A stretch of 26,592 bases of DNA, from positions 1 to 26,592 of the forward strand of contig NGBS01000934.1 of NCBI GenBank assembly GCA_002245135.1. Reading direction: 5' to 3'. How positions within the stretch are numbered: the first letter of the stretch is position 1; every line of letters begins with the position of its first letter. The notes below the pieces were generated by a model. It saw only the letters and a list, made by a program, of their open reading frames with translations. It did not search any database and had not been told where the DNA came from. This document shows, piece by piece, positions 9,645 to 18,251 of the stretch. This stretch comes from Proteromonas lacertae. Lineage: Eukaryota; Sar; Bigyra; Opalinata; Proteromonadidae. A program made the translations under genes and the position numbers.

Positions 9645-10364
9645 AATAACATTAATACATTATATAACAACAAAACAATTATCAGTGTTTGAGTTTATTA
9701 ATAATCCTGATTTCAACACTGCCGTTAAACCATAACTACTTCGTGATATAATTATTAATTTAGATTTAGATATTTTTTTATGTTCAATATTTGCATAATA
9801 TTTCTTTAATGAATATAAAAATATTTTGTGATATATTAAAGTTAAATTCTTTTATTTTCAGAGAATCTCCTGTAATAAACCGCTTTTTATAATAATTTTA
9901 TTTTTTTGCAAACATTATAATTATATTTATATAACTTTCATTTTCTTTTAAATCATCATTACCTTTATTAATTTTTATACCAATAAATGAATTGTAACTA
10001 TTATAATCAGGGCTGTATAAATAGGTAACCTATAGGTTATAGGTAAAACCTATAATCTATCTTTGACCGGTCGGTCAAACCTCAAGCATTATTTTGTTAA
10101 AATCTATTTTAATAACTTACTGAGTAACATTTGTTTTATACAAACTACCATACTATATAAAATATTATTCCTGCTTCGTATTTTACTTTAGTTACTATAG
10201 TTATGACTAAGATTGGTTGAAATTGTATAAATATCTATTCTGATATATTATATTCATCTACAAACTACTCAATAGTGATATTTAACATATTTATAAACAA
10301 CTTGTTATTTTGATGATTTATTTATGTTGATTACTATCTCTAAAAAACAAATATTAATGTAATT

Positions 10365-10735
10365 ATAATAATAAATCTCTATTTCTGGAATGATTTGTCT
10401 TCAATAAGTCTCTTACTTTCTCAGTTTCTGAAAATAAATAATTATTATAAACCTCTCTTCGAGTTATACTATATCCTAGTATGAATCAAAACCTTCTAAA
10501 TTCTGGTGAGTCTAATATTGTGGTATTGACTGCATTGAAGGTTATGAATTTAAATAGATCTTTGTTGACAGAATCTGAATTGACTTTGGCTTTTACCATA
10601 TGTAATAATCTGAATATTTTATTTTAATCACGTTTTCCAAAACATTTTGAAGTAGTTAATATTTTTATGAAACATTTTATAATTGAATAAATCCACAACT
10701 TCTTTCGATGCGAAAGGAGGTAATGTGATATCCCT
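10365..10735 (-). pseudogene. hAT-like transposase scrap
   Basis: Minus-strand coding remnants in more than one frame. The best piece reads SPEFRRF, then a stop, then ILGYSITRREVYNNYLFSE. This resembles the hAT block in which 'ENxxFRxLL' is followed by 'L.P.Y.xPSRxTLxxxxL'. An upstream piece reads ASKEVVDLFNYKMFHKN. At least one stop and one frame change are present, and no catalytic residue is visible. It lies just outside the right arm of the palindrome. The assignment rests on spacing and a few residues. Confidence 0.4.
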
Positions 10736-10757
10736 ATAGTTTCATTTATTATAAAGT

Positions 10758-11110
10758 CTTATAAATATTGAGTAATTATACATCTAAATGATGTAAATCT
10801 TAAAAAAAGATAAACTTAGTCAAACCATCAAGCTTGATGTTTTTTTCTTTTATTATTTTTATTCTATAATTAATTTAATATTATGTTAATAATATGTTAT
10901 TGTGAATCATCATTGAGAAATAGATCAAAAAAATAGTAATATAAAAAGTGCATCGACTGACTGTCAAATTTGATATTTGAATGATGATGTATAAAACATT
11001 AATTTTGTATATATGGTTAGATAATATTCTTCTTAACTCATGTTCAGTAGGAGCTCAACTAATAGTTAGTATTAGGAAGGTAAAGGTCAAGCTAAAGATA
11101 TAGGTTTTGA
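10758..11110 (+). repeat. Dispersed intergenic repeat, copy A
   Basis: Shares a diverged direct match with 17793-18043. Anchor blocks in the same order are TTGAGTAATTATACAT, TTAGTCAAACCAT, ACTGTCAAATTTGAT, GATGATGTATAAA, TTAACTCATGTTCA and GCTAAAGATATA. No coding frame is conserved between the copies. Each lies between a coding region and another gene of the glycan island. It may be a decayed MITE or a duplicated intergenic segment. Confidence 0.65.
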
Positions 11111-11647
11111 CCTATAGGTAAACCTTTATTTTTTGACCGAAATATACAACACTGATTATAATGAATATAATTTTTTACTTTACCTAATATTTTCTTTTAT
11201 AATTTTAGAATAGTATTGAAAATATATTTACCAACACATCACACCATATATAGTCAAAATATATAGTTTTATCATGTATAATAATTATTTAGTTTGAAGA
11301 TGTTATATTGTAGTTTGATATATAATATAAGAGGTTAAACTCATCCCAATTTTTTACTAAATTTTAACATATTCGATAGGTTTGGATTTGTTGTATATTG
11401 ACATTACTATTATTCCTGCAAATGTCATTAATCTATTTCCCAAGCCACCTCGATTATATACATACACTTATGTTTGATCTCGAATAAGGAGGTATGTACT
11501 TTATTCTATCATCACTTATTATCTATCTCTTTTTTATTAGAGATAAGAAAAAATAATATTTTATCAGTAATTTTCTAACAATTTATTATCTAAATATATT
11601 ATAATTGACTAATGATTATAATATTTTAATTTAATCAATTATAATTT

Positions 11648-12658
11648 ATGAAAGTAATAACAATATTAATAGTACTATTCTTTATAATTAATCATATTAT
11701 TGTAGTAATGTACTTCAAAAGAAGATGTAAAAATATAGGATTATTATTATATGAAACAAATTTAGAGATTAAGAATAATTTGTTATACAGATATAGAAAT
11801 AATACAAACAATATTATTTCTTTTATAATATCGTATTTTAATAATTTAAATAAAAAGAGTGATAGAAATTCTATTGAAGCACTTAATTCACAAAAGAATA
11901 TTATTATTGACTCTATATTATGTAATAAATTAATAAAGCATTTAACAGAAAAACAAATTTTTCATCATCATCAATACGAAAAAGAGTTAAATTCGTATAA
12001 AAATAAATATATTCTTGATTATTATACTGAAGAAGTATTTTATTTTCATCACGGATTAAGATTTTCAAAAATATATATAAAGAATTATATATATAATAAA
12101 GATATAATAGATGTAGGATCATGTATAGGTGATTCACTTATGATACTTCAAAGCTACACACGTAAAATAATCCATTTATATGAATTTTCAAAGTTGAATA
12201 TAATTAAATTGAAGAGAAATATCATTTTAAATAAAGTACCAGCAGATAAATATATTATTCATGAAAAAGGATTAAGTAATTTCTCAGGTATAATAAATAT
12301 ATCAGATTATGGAACAGGAGGGGTTGGAATAGGAAAAGGTAAAGGAAGGATTATTAATGTTACTATAAATACTCTTGATGCTGAGTTTTTTAATTACAAA
12401 AGTGATATAGGATTTATAAAAGTAGATATAGAAGGTCAAGGATATAACTTTGTTTTAGGAGGTAAAACAATAATAACTAAATATAGACCAGTTCTAAGTA
12501 TTGCAATTTATCATAATTATTATGAATATTTTTATACAAGGTATATTCTAGAATCATTTATAAAAAATTATACATACGAGTATCATCAATTAAACAACTG
12601 TGAGCCTTGGGCTTGCGATTTTAATATATTTGCTTATCCTAATGAAATAAAAGAATAA
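11648..12658 (+). CDS. FkbM-family SAM-dependent methyltransferase, membrane-anchored
   Basis: Members of the FkbM family transfer a methyl group from S-adenosylmethionine to a hydroxyl, often on sugars or glycolipids. The protein has an N-terminal anchor (residues ~4-22), a linker of about 130 residues, then the Rossmann core. Motif I is DVGSCIGDS (155-163), where most relatives have DVGANxG; LYEF (177-180) gives the acidic ribose-contacting residue; and IKVDIEGQG (257-265) is the family's 'KxDxEGxE' block with Q for the usual A/E position. The tail (PWACDFNIFAYP) is typical for the family. With 336 residues it is full length. The start is the first ATG; TCAATT lies about 12 bases upstream. 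In this setting it may methylate a glycan made by the neighbouring transferases, which is inference. Confidence 0.85.
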   Translation: MKVITILIVLFFIINHIIVVMYFKRRCKNIGLLLYETNLEIKNNLLYRYRNNTNNIISFIISYFNNLNKKSDRNSIEALNSQKNIIIDSILCNKLIKHLTEKQIFHHHQYEKELNSYKNKYILDYYTEEVFYFHHGLRFSKIYIKNYIYNKDIIDVGSCIGDSLMILQSYTRKIIHLYEFSKLNIIKLKRNIILNKVPADKYIIHEKGLSNFSGIINISDYGTGGVGIGKGKGRIINVTINTLDAEFFNYKSDIGFIKVDIEGQGYNFVLGGKTIITKYRPVLSIAIYHNYYEYFYTRYILESFIKNYTYEYHQLNNCEPWACDFNIFAYPNEIKE

Positions 12659-12996
12659 CATACAGTCAAAATTCTTTAACTTGAACAGCTTAAATAGCGA
12701 AAAAATAACCAAAAATACCTCCATATTCAAGTTATGGTTTTATATATTGGCATATCTAGGCATCTATATAATATAATAACCATATCAACACCTTCTACTT
12801 ATTTTACTGATTGATATTTTATAATTAAACCCCTCAAAAAAACAATTAACAAATAAAATATGATGTAAAAATAATAGTAATAATCTATAAATTGGTATTT
12901 AATTCGCAAAACATTTAGATATTCTTTGTTTCTTAACGTCATTCATGTTGCATTGTTGTCATTAATTCTTCTTCTTTGTCACTATCTATAAGATTT
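12659..12996. other. AT-rich intergenic stretch, nothing recognised
   Basis: Noncoding DNA between the methyltransferase stop and the truncated pogo relic. Short stretches on both strands are open, but none has family resemblance. Confidence 0.5.
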
Positions 12997-13455
12997 TCAG
13001 TAATATTTGCCATTTAAATTACAGTAGGTATTGTTGACTGTTTCCAGCAATTGATTACTGTTGTAGATTTCCAAATTTTTATACTTTTCTTTTGATAATT
13101 CTTTCAGATGTCCAATGAAGTTATCCATTATTAATAATATTTTACTATCTCCTAATATTGACGTTACTGGTGGCATAAATATTTCATCAATCCAATAAAT
13201 GAAAACAGTCCAATTCATCCAAGCATGATGTTGACTTGTATAACATTTTGGAACATCATTGAAACAGTTTGGTTTTTTGACTTTTCCAATGAACAATAAT
13301 GGAATATATACACTATTATCCATGTTGACTGTGACTGCTATAGATATTCGTTGTTTAGACATCTTAAAACCTCGAAATCTGATTTTTCTACACATTTTTG
13401 AGGTAATTGCTGGTAAAATAGTGAAGTTTCATCTTGTATAGGCTATAGATTCACA
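12997..13455 (-). pseudogene. pogo/Tigger-like transposase, C-terminal fragment
   Basis: A DDE_1 (pogo/Tigger/CENP-B-like) transposase relic. Near 13395-13440 one frame encodes DETSLFYQQLPQK, the block containing the first catalytic aspartate. After a frame change the 132-codon frame (12997-13395) continues with FKMSKQRISIAVTVNMD, IPLLFIGKVKKPNCF, HHAWMNWTVFIYWI and LLIMDNFIGHL; the last is the second aspartate block. The sequence then loses resemblance and stops, so the third catalytic residue and C-terminus are missing. The N-terminal part lies beyond the inserted foldback element at 14096-14290. The family call is firm; the element is dead. Confidence 0.8.
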
Positions 13456-14095
13456 TTTGTTGTGCGCCGTTTGTTATAGTTGGCCGTTTGTCTACCAGAC
13501 ACATTTAAAACAAACTAAATGTATATTCTTACTTGTCTTGATGAAAAATCGTTACTTTTATACTTACTTTGTTATATGACCTACCTCTGCAATATACTTT
13601 TTTGTTAATATAAATAGTATGAATATTTGCGCAGTTTGTTTTCTAGAAATTTTTGAAACAAACTAAATGCATATTTAGCTAATATAAACTAAAATACATT
13701 AACTGAAATGATTAGAATATAATAATTATTAAATCTTTATATAAAAAAAGAAATGTAAAAATAGGCTTGAGTGAGGCTTGATTCAATATTTTCTTTTTTC
13801 ATTTTAAATGTCTTATGATCAACATTAAGTTGTTCTAATCATTTCAGCTAATGTATTTTAGTCTATATTAGTTTAATATGCATTTAGTTTGTTTCAAAAA
13901 TTTCTAGAAAACAAACTGCGCAAATATTCATACTATTTATATTAACAAAAAAGTATATTGCAGAGGTAGGTCATATAACAAAGTAAGTATAAAGGTAACG
14001 ATTTTTCATCAAGACAAGTAAGAATATACATTTAGTTTGTTTTAAATGTGTCTGGTAGACAAATGGCCAACTATGACAAAAGACGCGCAACAACA
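13456..14095. mobile_element. Foldback/MITE-like element, copy 2, inserted in the pogo relic
   Basis: This copy runs from GTGCGCCGTTTGTTATAG (13462) to its degenerate inverse (14089), 628 bases; a few more bases of similarity (TTGTTG/CAACAA) extend the terminal repeat on both sides. It shares the same two-unit arms and central spacer as copy 1 but differs by scattered substitutions. It interrupts the pogo transposase between the GE-A-S block and the DET block, so it arrived after the pogo element. It has no coding capacity. Confidence 0.8.
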
Positions 14096-14290
14096 GTATT
14101 TAAAGAGGAAGCTTCTCCATGTAATACAATACAAGATAATCCATTTCTTTTCATGAATCCATCTATATAGCTTTGACTTACTAATTAATTTATGCTAGCT
14201 TCACTTAATAATAAACTTTTGGTCACAGGAATATGTGTCAAATGTAGTATTTTATAAGCTTCATCAAACCATATCTTCAAGTCGAGCCGA
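14096..14290 (-). pseudogene. pogo/Tigger-like transposase, N-terminal fragment
   Basis: Minus-strand coding remnant with LKIWFDEAYKILHL, then IPVTKSLLLSEASIN, one stop, and SYIDGFMKRNGLSCI followed by HGEAS. This matches the pogo order 'L..WF...R', 'vS..LL...A', 'F..S.GW...FK.RH', 'GE..S', which is the CENP-B-type DNA-binding half. It is continuous in order with the catalytic fragment at 12997-13455 once the foldback insertion is recognised. Confidence 0.65.
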
Positions 14291-15094
14291 GAGAAAAGAA
14301 GAGGAATAAATGTAGAGAATATGTGCTCAGAAATTGATCATCACTCTTACATGTAACATTTATTAAATTACTGTTTCACTATTTATTTTCGATTTTCTAA
14401 CTTCTTCATATCTCTATACATCAATAACATTATTCATTTCAAATTAGATTCTTTTTAATGAAAAACCTATTCCTCCATATTTGCTTCTAATTATTCAATT
14501 GAAAGATATATATCAAACAATTTACATTATTAAATATATTGTCTTATCTCATACACTATTTCTGAATAACTTATGTGCATTATTTCCAACAATTATGTTT
14601 TACATCATAACTAATAGTAATGTTGTGATTATACTAACATATATCATTTTTCTTTCACTAGAATAGTGCTTTTACAGTTTACATTTCATTCAATTGTAAG
14701 GACATTACATTATTTGGTATTCTCAAAAGATAATGTGTAATTATAGATTATTCTTTTCATATTAAGCTGAATAATCATTACATTTACTCCATTTACTTCA
14801 TCTATTATCAGTTTCTGAGGTTGATTTCACTTATTCTCAGAACATTATCGAAAGTCAAAAAACATTTACTATATTAACTCCCAAATATTTCTTATAATTT
14901 CTAGTCTTAATCAAATAGCCATTTTTATTATTCTACATATATAGAAATAAAATAAAAGCTATATTCTTCATAATATATTAAACATTTACTCATTTATTTT
15001 AAATGAGCTATAAAATAGAAATACTTGTAGAGAATGTTATGTTATAAAAATTCAAGTTTAAGGTATTTGATTGCAATAATAATAAGTACTATTT
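14291..15094. other. AT-rich intergenic stretch, nothing supported
   Basis: Noncoding DNA with many ATT/TTC-rich tracts. One short plus-strand frame (14481-14666) is hydrophobic, but such a frame is expected in AT-rich DNA and has no family resemblance. It separates the pogo relic from the 3' end of the minus-strand gene at 15095. Confidence 0.45.
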
Positions 15095-16084
15095 TTAACA
15101 TTTGATAATTTGTACACAATTTTTGCTTAATCCAGTTCTGTTTATAATTATCACTCCGTTTTTTATTTTTCCACTATATTTTAATCCATCTTTTCCTCTA
15201 CATATTTTCAATTGATTGTATAGTTCAGCTATTTGTATTGAAGCAAAATAATGGATATATTTATTACTCATATGATGAACAAAACAATCATCGATTTTTT
15301 CAATAGGTATTAATGGTATAAAATGTCTTTCCCAATAATTATAAGAATAATATTCTTTTAAACCTACATTTTTATTGTGATCACGGTTAGGTATTTCAAT
15401 AAACTCCTTTTCAATTATATATTTTATTATTTTATAATAAGGTAATATCCACATAGCAGAATAGCCATGCCTAATTCTTATAAACACTTTTCTAGATATG
15501 GTAAAAATTCTAATGTTAGTTATATGATCTTGGCAACTTCTCCATATATCACCATTCTGACATTTTGATATTTCATATCTTTTGAATCCAGGAATAGCAT
15601 TATATAAATGATTTTCATTCAACAGAGATAATGTATACAAATAGTATTTAAGGTTAGAAATAGTAAATCCTATATCATTTTCAAAAAAACCTATATGATT
15701 AAATCTCTTTACATAATTCTTTCTTTCTACAATATATTTTCTGTGCTCTTTAACTAAGTAGTGTTTTACATTTATAGAAATACGTATTAATTCAACCTCC
15801 ATATATTTATTAAGGTTATAACAATACAAATTTTGAAATGATGAATTGTATATGATATCTGTATGGTGTATTACTACTTTAACGATAATACCATTTTCAC
15901 ATATTGTTAAAAATGACTTCATCTGCATAAATAAATAATTTAATTGATTTGTGCCATAAGCTGCTATAAAAAATAAACACCAAATTTTTGAATTATTATC
16001 AATATATACGCTGACTATTTTATACACGAAAAATAAATATATAAATAGTTCTAATAATTTTCTCATTCTACAATAGTAATTCAT
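15095..16084 (-). CDS. Probable glycosyltransferase of an unassigned 'EDDI' type, membrane-anchored
   Basis: A 329-residue protein with a hydrophobic anchor (~9-27) after a short basic tail (MNYYCRMRK). The best landmark is FFENDIGFTISNLKYYL (133-149), followed by IPGFKRYEIS (164-173). From memory, protist and algal proteins usually annotated as hypothetical have an 'EDDI...W..L..Y' block followed by 'PGF-R-E', and look like nucleotide-sugar transferases with an acidic metal-binding motif. A later segment, YSAMWILPYYKIIKYI, is also characteristic of this protein. The END sequence replaces the expected EDD. It diverges from the GT17 gene with only seven bases between the two ATGs, so the pair probably shares a promoter. 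Secretory glycan synthesis is likely from context; the family assignment is tentative. Confidence 0.6.
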   Translation of the reverse strand: MNYYCRMRKLLELFIYLFFVYKIVSVYIDNNSKIWCLFFIAAYGTNQLNYLFMQMKSFLTICENGIIVKVVIHHTDIIYNSSFQNLYCYNLNKYMEVELIRISINVKHYLVKEHRKYIVERKNYVKRFNHIGFFENDIGFTISNLKYYLYTLSLLNENHLYNAIPGFKRYEISKCQNGDIWRSCQDHITNIRIFTISRKVFIRIRHGYSAMWILPYYKIIKYIIEKEFIEIPNRDHNKNVGLKEYYSYNYWERHFIPLIPIEKIDDCFVHHMSNKYIHYFASIQIAELYNQLKICRGKDGLKYSGKIKNGVIIINRTGLSKNCVQIIKC

Positions 16085-16095
16085 TAGTTATATGA
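16081..16095. promoter_or_regulatory. Overlapping divergent initiators of the 16084(-) and 16092(+) genes
   Basis: On the plus strand TCATTA (16081-16086) fits the trichomonad initiator TCA(Y)(T/A), with its +1 A at 16083, nine bases before the ATG at 16092. On the minus strand TCATA (16095 to 16091) has its A at 16093, also nine bases before the ATG at 16084. Each TCAT is the exact complement of the other gene's ATGA start. If both are used, the transcripts overlap head-to-head by 11 bases. Transcription starts are predicted, not shown. Confidence 0.5.
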
Positions 16096-16994
16096 ATAGC
16101 TATTGTTTATTATTTCTTTTATTTATTATCTTTATAATTCTTTTATATATATACATATCAAATAAAAAGAAGAAGCAATTATTAAGTACATATAAATCTT
16201 ATAATAACAAAAGATTAGTAATAGATTCATTTATTTTTTTTCAAGAATCTCTAATGCTTAGTGTAAGATTATTCAGAATGAATAGATTTGTTGACTTATT
16301 TTTAATAATTATAGCAAACACTACATTCACAGGACTTAAGTTAAAAGTTGATTTTTCTCCATTTAATGATTATATAAATAAGTACAGGAATAAACTAATA
16401 TTCTATTATATTTCTCATCCTTCAGCATGTAAAAATGCTTGGTGTAGAGAAAGATTTCAAAGAAATAAAATTTGTGATGCTATAATGTCTCTTAAAATAA
16501 ATAATGAATCAATCATTATAATAAGCGATGTGGATGAAATTCCTACATATAGAGCAATGAAGTATGTTATAAGATATCCTCCTAATAAGTTGTATATGTT
16601 AAGTGGTTATATGTATTTTTATAATTACAGAAATAAATATAATATTTCATGGCCTGGAGTATTAGTTTTAAAAGCATATAACTGTAAAAATATCCAAAAT
16701 TATAGAGATAATAGAAATAAATTATGTATAAGTCATTCTATTCCAGTACAACCAGCTCTAACGCATTGTTCATTTTGTTATAATAACATATCTCTTATTC
16801 AAAAGAAATTTAATAGTTTTTCTCATACTGAGCATAACAAACCTCCCTATACAAAAGAACAATACATAAAGTATTGCATAAAGAATCATTTGCACTATGT
16901 TAATTTGTTAAAATTTGAAGTTGTAAAATATGACTCAAAGCTTCTACCATTACCAAATGATCAAAAATTTGATTTTTTAAAGGAAGAATATTGA
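16092..16994 (+). CDS. GT17-family N-acetylglucosaminyltransferase (MGAT3-like)
   Basis: GT17 enzymes such as MGAT3 add the bisecting beta-1,4 GlcNAc to the core mannose of N-glycans in the Golgi. The 300-residue protein has a lumenal-type anchor (~4-22), a basic KKKKQ patch, then the catalytic domain. Visible landmarks are VIDSFIFFQESLMLSVRL (43-60), which is the family's 'DxFxFxNEL..LxIRL' opening; NAWCRERFQRNKI (115-127), the 'xxxxE..QR' block; and ISDVDEIP (144-151), the DxD metal and nucleotide-sugar motif. Near the C-terminus, the HCSFC and F.HTE residues also match. It is complete. It shares a seven-base start-to-start interval with the divergent gene at 15095-16084 and is followed after 35 bases by the DUF3431 gene. 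Since N-glycans in trichomonads are simple, the actual acceptor may differ from MGAT3's. Confidence 0.92.
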   Translation: MNSYCLLFLLFIIFIILLYIYISNKKKKQLLSTYKSYNNKRLVIDSFIFFQESLMLSVRLFRMNRFVDLFLIIIANTTFTGLKLKVDFSPFNDYINKYRNKLIFYYISHPSACKNAWCRERFQRNKICDAIMSLKINNESIIIISDVDEIPTYRAMKYVIRYPPNKLYMLSGYMYFYNYRNKYNISWPGVLVLKAYNCKNIQNYRDNRNKLCISHSIPVQPALTHCSFCYNNISLIQKKFNSFSHTEHNKPPYTKEQYIKYCIKNHLHYVNLLKFEVVKYDSKLLPLPNDQKFDFLKEEY

Positions 16995-17029
16995 TTGACT
17001 TATATTCAATCAAATAGTGTATTTAATAG

Positions 17030-17704
17030 ATGTTTTTATTAATATATTCGCTTGTATTAACTTTGATAGTGTTTTTATATACCAATAGTATATTTCTTTA
17101 TGTCATATGTGGCAATTCTTTATTTTCTATAAATCTTTCAATATACCCTGTATATGAACTAAGGTGCAATAAAACTACAAATTATAAAGATATGAACGAG
17201 GCAGGTTTGATTCTAGATTTCATTATACAACATTACAATAGGCCATTAGCTAAAAAATATATATTTTGTCAAGGACATGATAAATCTCATCATTATTCCG
17301 TTAATTTTTGGAAAAGGGTAAATTATATTACTTCAACTAAGTATTTTCATACTACTAATTATGGTGGTTTATACTGTATTTATTTGCACAGTTATAAAAC
17401 TAATCCATATATGAGATTTTGGGCTGAAGATGTAGAAGAATATGTTAAAAAGAACAAAATAATAAATGAATCTATATCAGATGTAAATATAATACTACCT
17501 TGTTGTGCAACATTTTTTGTCACTCATAAGCTAATTATCAAAAACAGTATCTATTTGTACAAAACTCTAAGAAAAGAATTGACAAAATATGTTGAATTAA
17601 ATATAAATAATACAATTAATAATATCACTTCTAACAGACGTGCAGGTATTTTATTGGGGAAAATTATTTGGCAAAGTAAATTCTACTATCCCTTTTCCTC
17701 CTGA
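17030..17704 (+). CDS. DUF3431-family protein, putative glycan enzyme
   Basis: A 224-residue protein with a hydrophobic N-terminus (~2-27) followed by the DUF3431 domain. Landmarks are YPVYELRCNKTTNYKDM (39-55), corresponding to the family's 'PN.GREA.TYL' region in degenerate form; LDFIIQHYNRPLAKKYIFCQG (62-82), equal to 'I..NYD.LPD..iFvQG'; HD near 83-84; CCATFFV (158-164), the family's 'CCAQFAVSR' block; and a closing IIWQSKFYYP resembling 'WHiIFG'. DUF3431 proteins occur in fungi and protists and are thought to be glycosyltransferase-like; no activity is established here. The gene follows GT17 in the same direction after 35 bases and appears intact. The candidate initiator upstream (TCAAT) fits the consensus poorly. 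Confidence 0.8.
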   Translation: MFLLIYSLVLTLIVFLYTNSIFLYVICGNSLFSINLSIYPVYELRCNKTTNYKDMNEAGLILDFIIQHYNRPLAKKYIFCQGHDKSHHYSVNFWKRVNYITSTKYFHTTNYGGLYCIYLHSYKTNPYMRFWAEDVEEYVKKNKIINESISDVNIILPCCATFFVTHKLIIKNSIYLYKTLRKELTKYVELNINNTINNITSNRRAGILLGKIIWQSKFYYPFSS

Positions 17705-17792
17705 TTGTAGAAACAAACTGAAAATATGGAAATAATATAGGAAATTATCCTGTCATATTATTTATAAATATGAAAAAATGTCCTTTTAAATT

Positions 17793-18043
17793 TATATAAA
17801 TTTTGAGTAATTATACATTTATATAATCTAAATCTTAAAATAATAAACATTAACTTAGTCAAACCATTAAGCTGAATGTTTTGTTCTTTTATTCTTTTAT
17901 TCTATTAATTAATTTGATGTTATGTTAATCTACCTACTGTCAAATTTGATTTTTGACAGATGATGTATAAAGCTTTAATTCTGTATTTATGATTAGATAT
18001 TATACTTATTAACTCATGTTCAATAAAAGTAAAGCTAAAGATA
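17793..18043 (+). repeat. Dispersed intergenic repeat, copy B
   Basis: Diverged direct copy of 10758-11110, with the same ordered blocks (TTGAGTAATTATACAT, TTAGTCAAACCATTAAGCT, CTGTCAAATTTGAT, GATGATGTATAAAG, TTAACTCATGTTCA, GCTAAAGATATAA). It starts about 90 bases after the DUF3431 stop and lacks a stretch present in copy A (around 10900-10960). The remaining bases to 18251 hold nothing recognised. Confidence 0.65.
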
Positions 18044-18251
18044 TAAGTTTTTTTTAATAAAAGAAACAAACAAAACTAATATACACTGCAGGGGTAATTC
18101 GATTTTACTGTCCTTCCAATATTGCTTTTATTAATCATAATTGTATCTGAAAATATAACTATAACATTAACAATTATTTCAATTTATTCATATAAAAAAT
18201 GATTATGTATCCTACATAATATATACACATCATTTCATTACATTTAATCAT

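Larger units (their letters stand above)
8340..10318. repeat. Giant near-perfect palindrome, arms 8340-9135 and 9523-10318
   Basis: The two 796-base arms are reverse complements with no mismatch found on line-by-line reading. The inner part (9136-9522) is also roughly palindromic but carries many mismatches and a ~120-base unpaired spacer. The centre is a foldback element (9014-9644). The outer limit is sharp: at the left it falls in the first codons of the GT61 gene, at the right in AT-rich noncoding DNA. No gene is apparent in the arms. The structure looks like a recent inverted duplication, or arm-to-arm gene conversion, seeded by the foldback element. DNA of this kind can extrude a long hairpin, so an assembly artefact must be considered. 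Confidence 0.9.

Noticed and set aside
11913-12137. Minus-strand frame in the methyltransferase
   Set aside because: Antisense shadow of the FkbM gene.
13259-13441. Plus-strand frame across the pogo relic
   Set aside because: Antisense of the transposase DETSLF/FKMSKQRIS region.
8340-14095. CRISPR-like or tandem array
   Set aside because: The repeats are inverted and of foldback type; there are no regular spacers.
14481-14666. Hydrophobic 61-codon plus-strand frame
   Set aside because: Ile/Leu/Phe-rich frames arise freely from T-rich DNA; no conserved block and no paralogue in the window.
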